In this document: piece by piece, positions 63,881 to 64,000 of the stretch
How positions within the stretch are numbered: position 1 is the stretch's first letter
Layout of the letters: every line of letters starts with the position of its first letter
Source: Locusta migratoria
Lineage: Eukaryota; Arthropoda; Insecta; Orthoptera; Acrididae
Length of the DNA: 64,000 bases
Direction of reading: 5' to 3'
NCBI GenBank assembly: GCA_026315105.1
Contig: CM048744.1
Coordinates: forward strand, 837,072,094 to 837,136,093
Translations under genes and position numbers: made by a program
The notes under the pieces: generated by a model
What the model was told of the DNA's origin: nothing
Seen by the model: the letters and a program-made list of their open reading frames with translations, nothing else
Database searches by the model: none

Positions 63881-64000
63881 ATGTCTGTTTATATATATAT
63901 ATAGACTAGAGTGCAATGAATTATTTATTTTGTCAACTAGCTTCGGTCCTTATTTTGTACCATCTTTAGGACTGTAGCTCTGAAATGTATCATAGGTACA
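63881..64000 (-). repeat. PLE-3'-end-like fragment at the window edge
   Basis: Minus strand TCAGAGCTACAGTCCTAAAG, ATGGTACAAAATAAGGACCG, AAGCTAGTTGAC resembles the closing sequence of PLEs. It runs off the window. Confidence 0.35.

Noticed and set aside
1..64000. CRISPR arrays, bacterial operons, phage or virus genes
   Set aside because: No regularly spaced short repeats, ribosome-binding sites or viral proteins; all signs are of an animal nuclear genome.

Overview
The window looks like intergenic DNA from a large, repeat-rich insect genome. An orthopteran, probably a Schistocerca-like grasshopper, is the best guess. Reasons: tRNA-headed SINEs of a kind I associate with acridid genomes recur about every 3 kb; RTE-type and other LINEs, Penelope-like elements (PLEs), Tc1/mariner and hAT relics fill much of the rest; there are long dinucleotide microsatellites; and no operon, intron-exon gene model or ribosomal/tRNA gene set is visible. 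The genus is recognition from memory, not proof. I found no host protein-coding gene that I can support. Nearly every long reading frame is mobile-element protein, mostly broken.

Layout. 1-2 kb: two Tc1-like transposase relics alternating with two copies of an unnamed 200-bp repeat, the second split by a SINE. 2.3-4.7 kb: LINE RT fragment, two SINEs, a MITE-like element with a repeated 10-mer. 4.7-7.2 kb: PLE with a fold-back 5' end, then a SINE inside a LINE relic. 8.9-11.7 kb: the best LINE here, an RTE-type endonuclease-RT copy with a few lesions. 11.9-16.5 kb: SINEs of four types, a LINE 3' end, a palindromic element. 17-20 kb: a THAP-like zinc-finger relic and degenerate repeats sharing motifs. 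21.6-24.2 kb: RNase H-bearing LINE 3' end, Tc1 relic, SINE. 24.2-27.7 kb: AT-rich, little recognised. 27.9-30.4 kb: two PLEs head to tail, the second open apart from a SINE. 30.4-36.8 kb: LINE fragments, SINEs and a microsatellite split by a SINE. 37.3-42.5 kb: RTE fragments and two other LINEs. 43.7-49.4 kb: two long palindromic elements between two inverted copies of a 16-bp motif. 50-52.6 kb: RTE pieces in opposite orientations, three SINE insertions. 53-55.5 kb: hAT-like element with a deleted mariner nested inside. 56.2-56.7 kb: PLE end with a second fold-back. 57.1-59.6 kb: mariner-like element carrying three SINEs. 59.6-64 kb: repeats and the upstream part of a LINE RT.

How the parts relate. 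PLEs and LINEs encode their own reverse transcriptases. The SINEs carry only an RNA polymerase III promoter (A and B boxes) and must borrow a LINE enzyme; most sit between clean 9-18 bp target-site duplications, the signature of that process. The palindromic elements end in CAGGGTG-like termini flanked by TA, as expected of Tc1/mariner mobilisation. The nesting gives an order of events: hAT before mariner at 53 kb; mariner before three SINEs at 57 kb; PLE before SINE at 29 kb; RTE LINE before SINE at 39 and 51 kb.

Limits. Family names rest on motifs read by eye. Clade names within LINEs, exact ends of degraded copies, and the tRNA ancestry of SINE heads are approximate.
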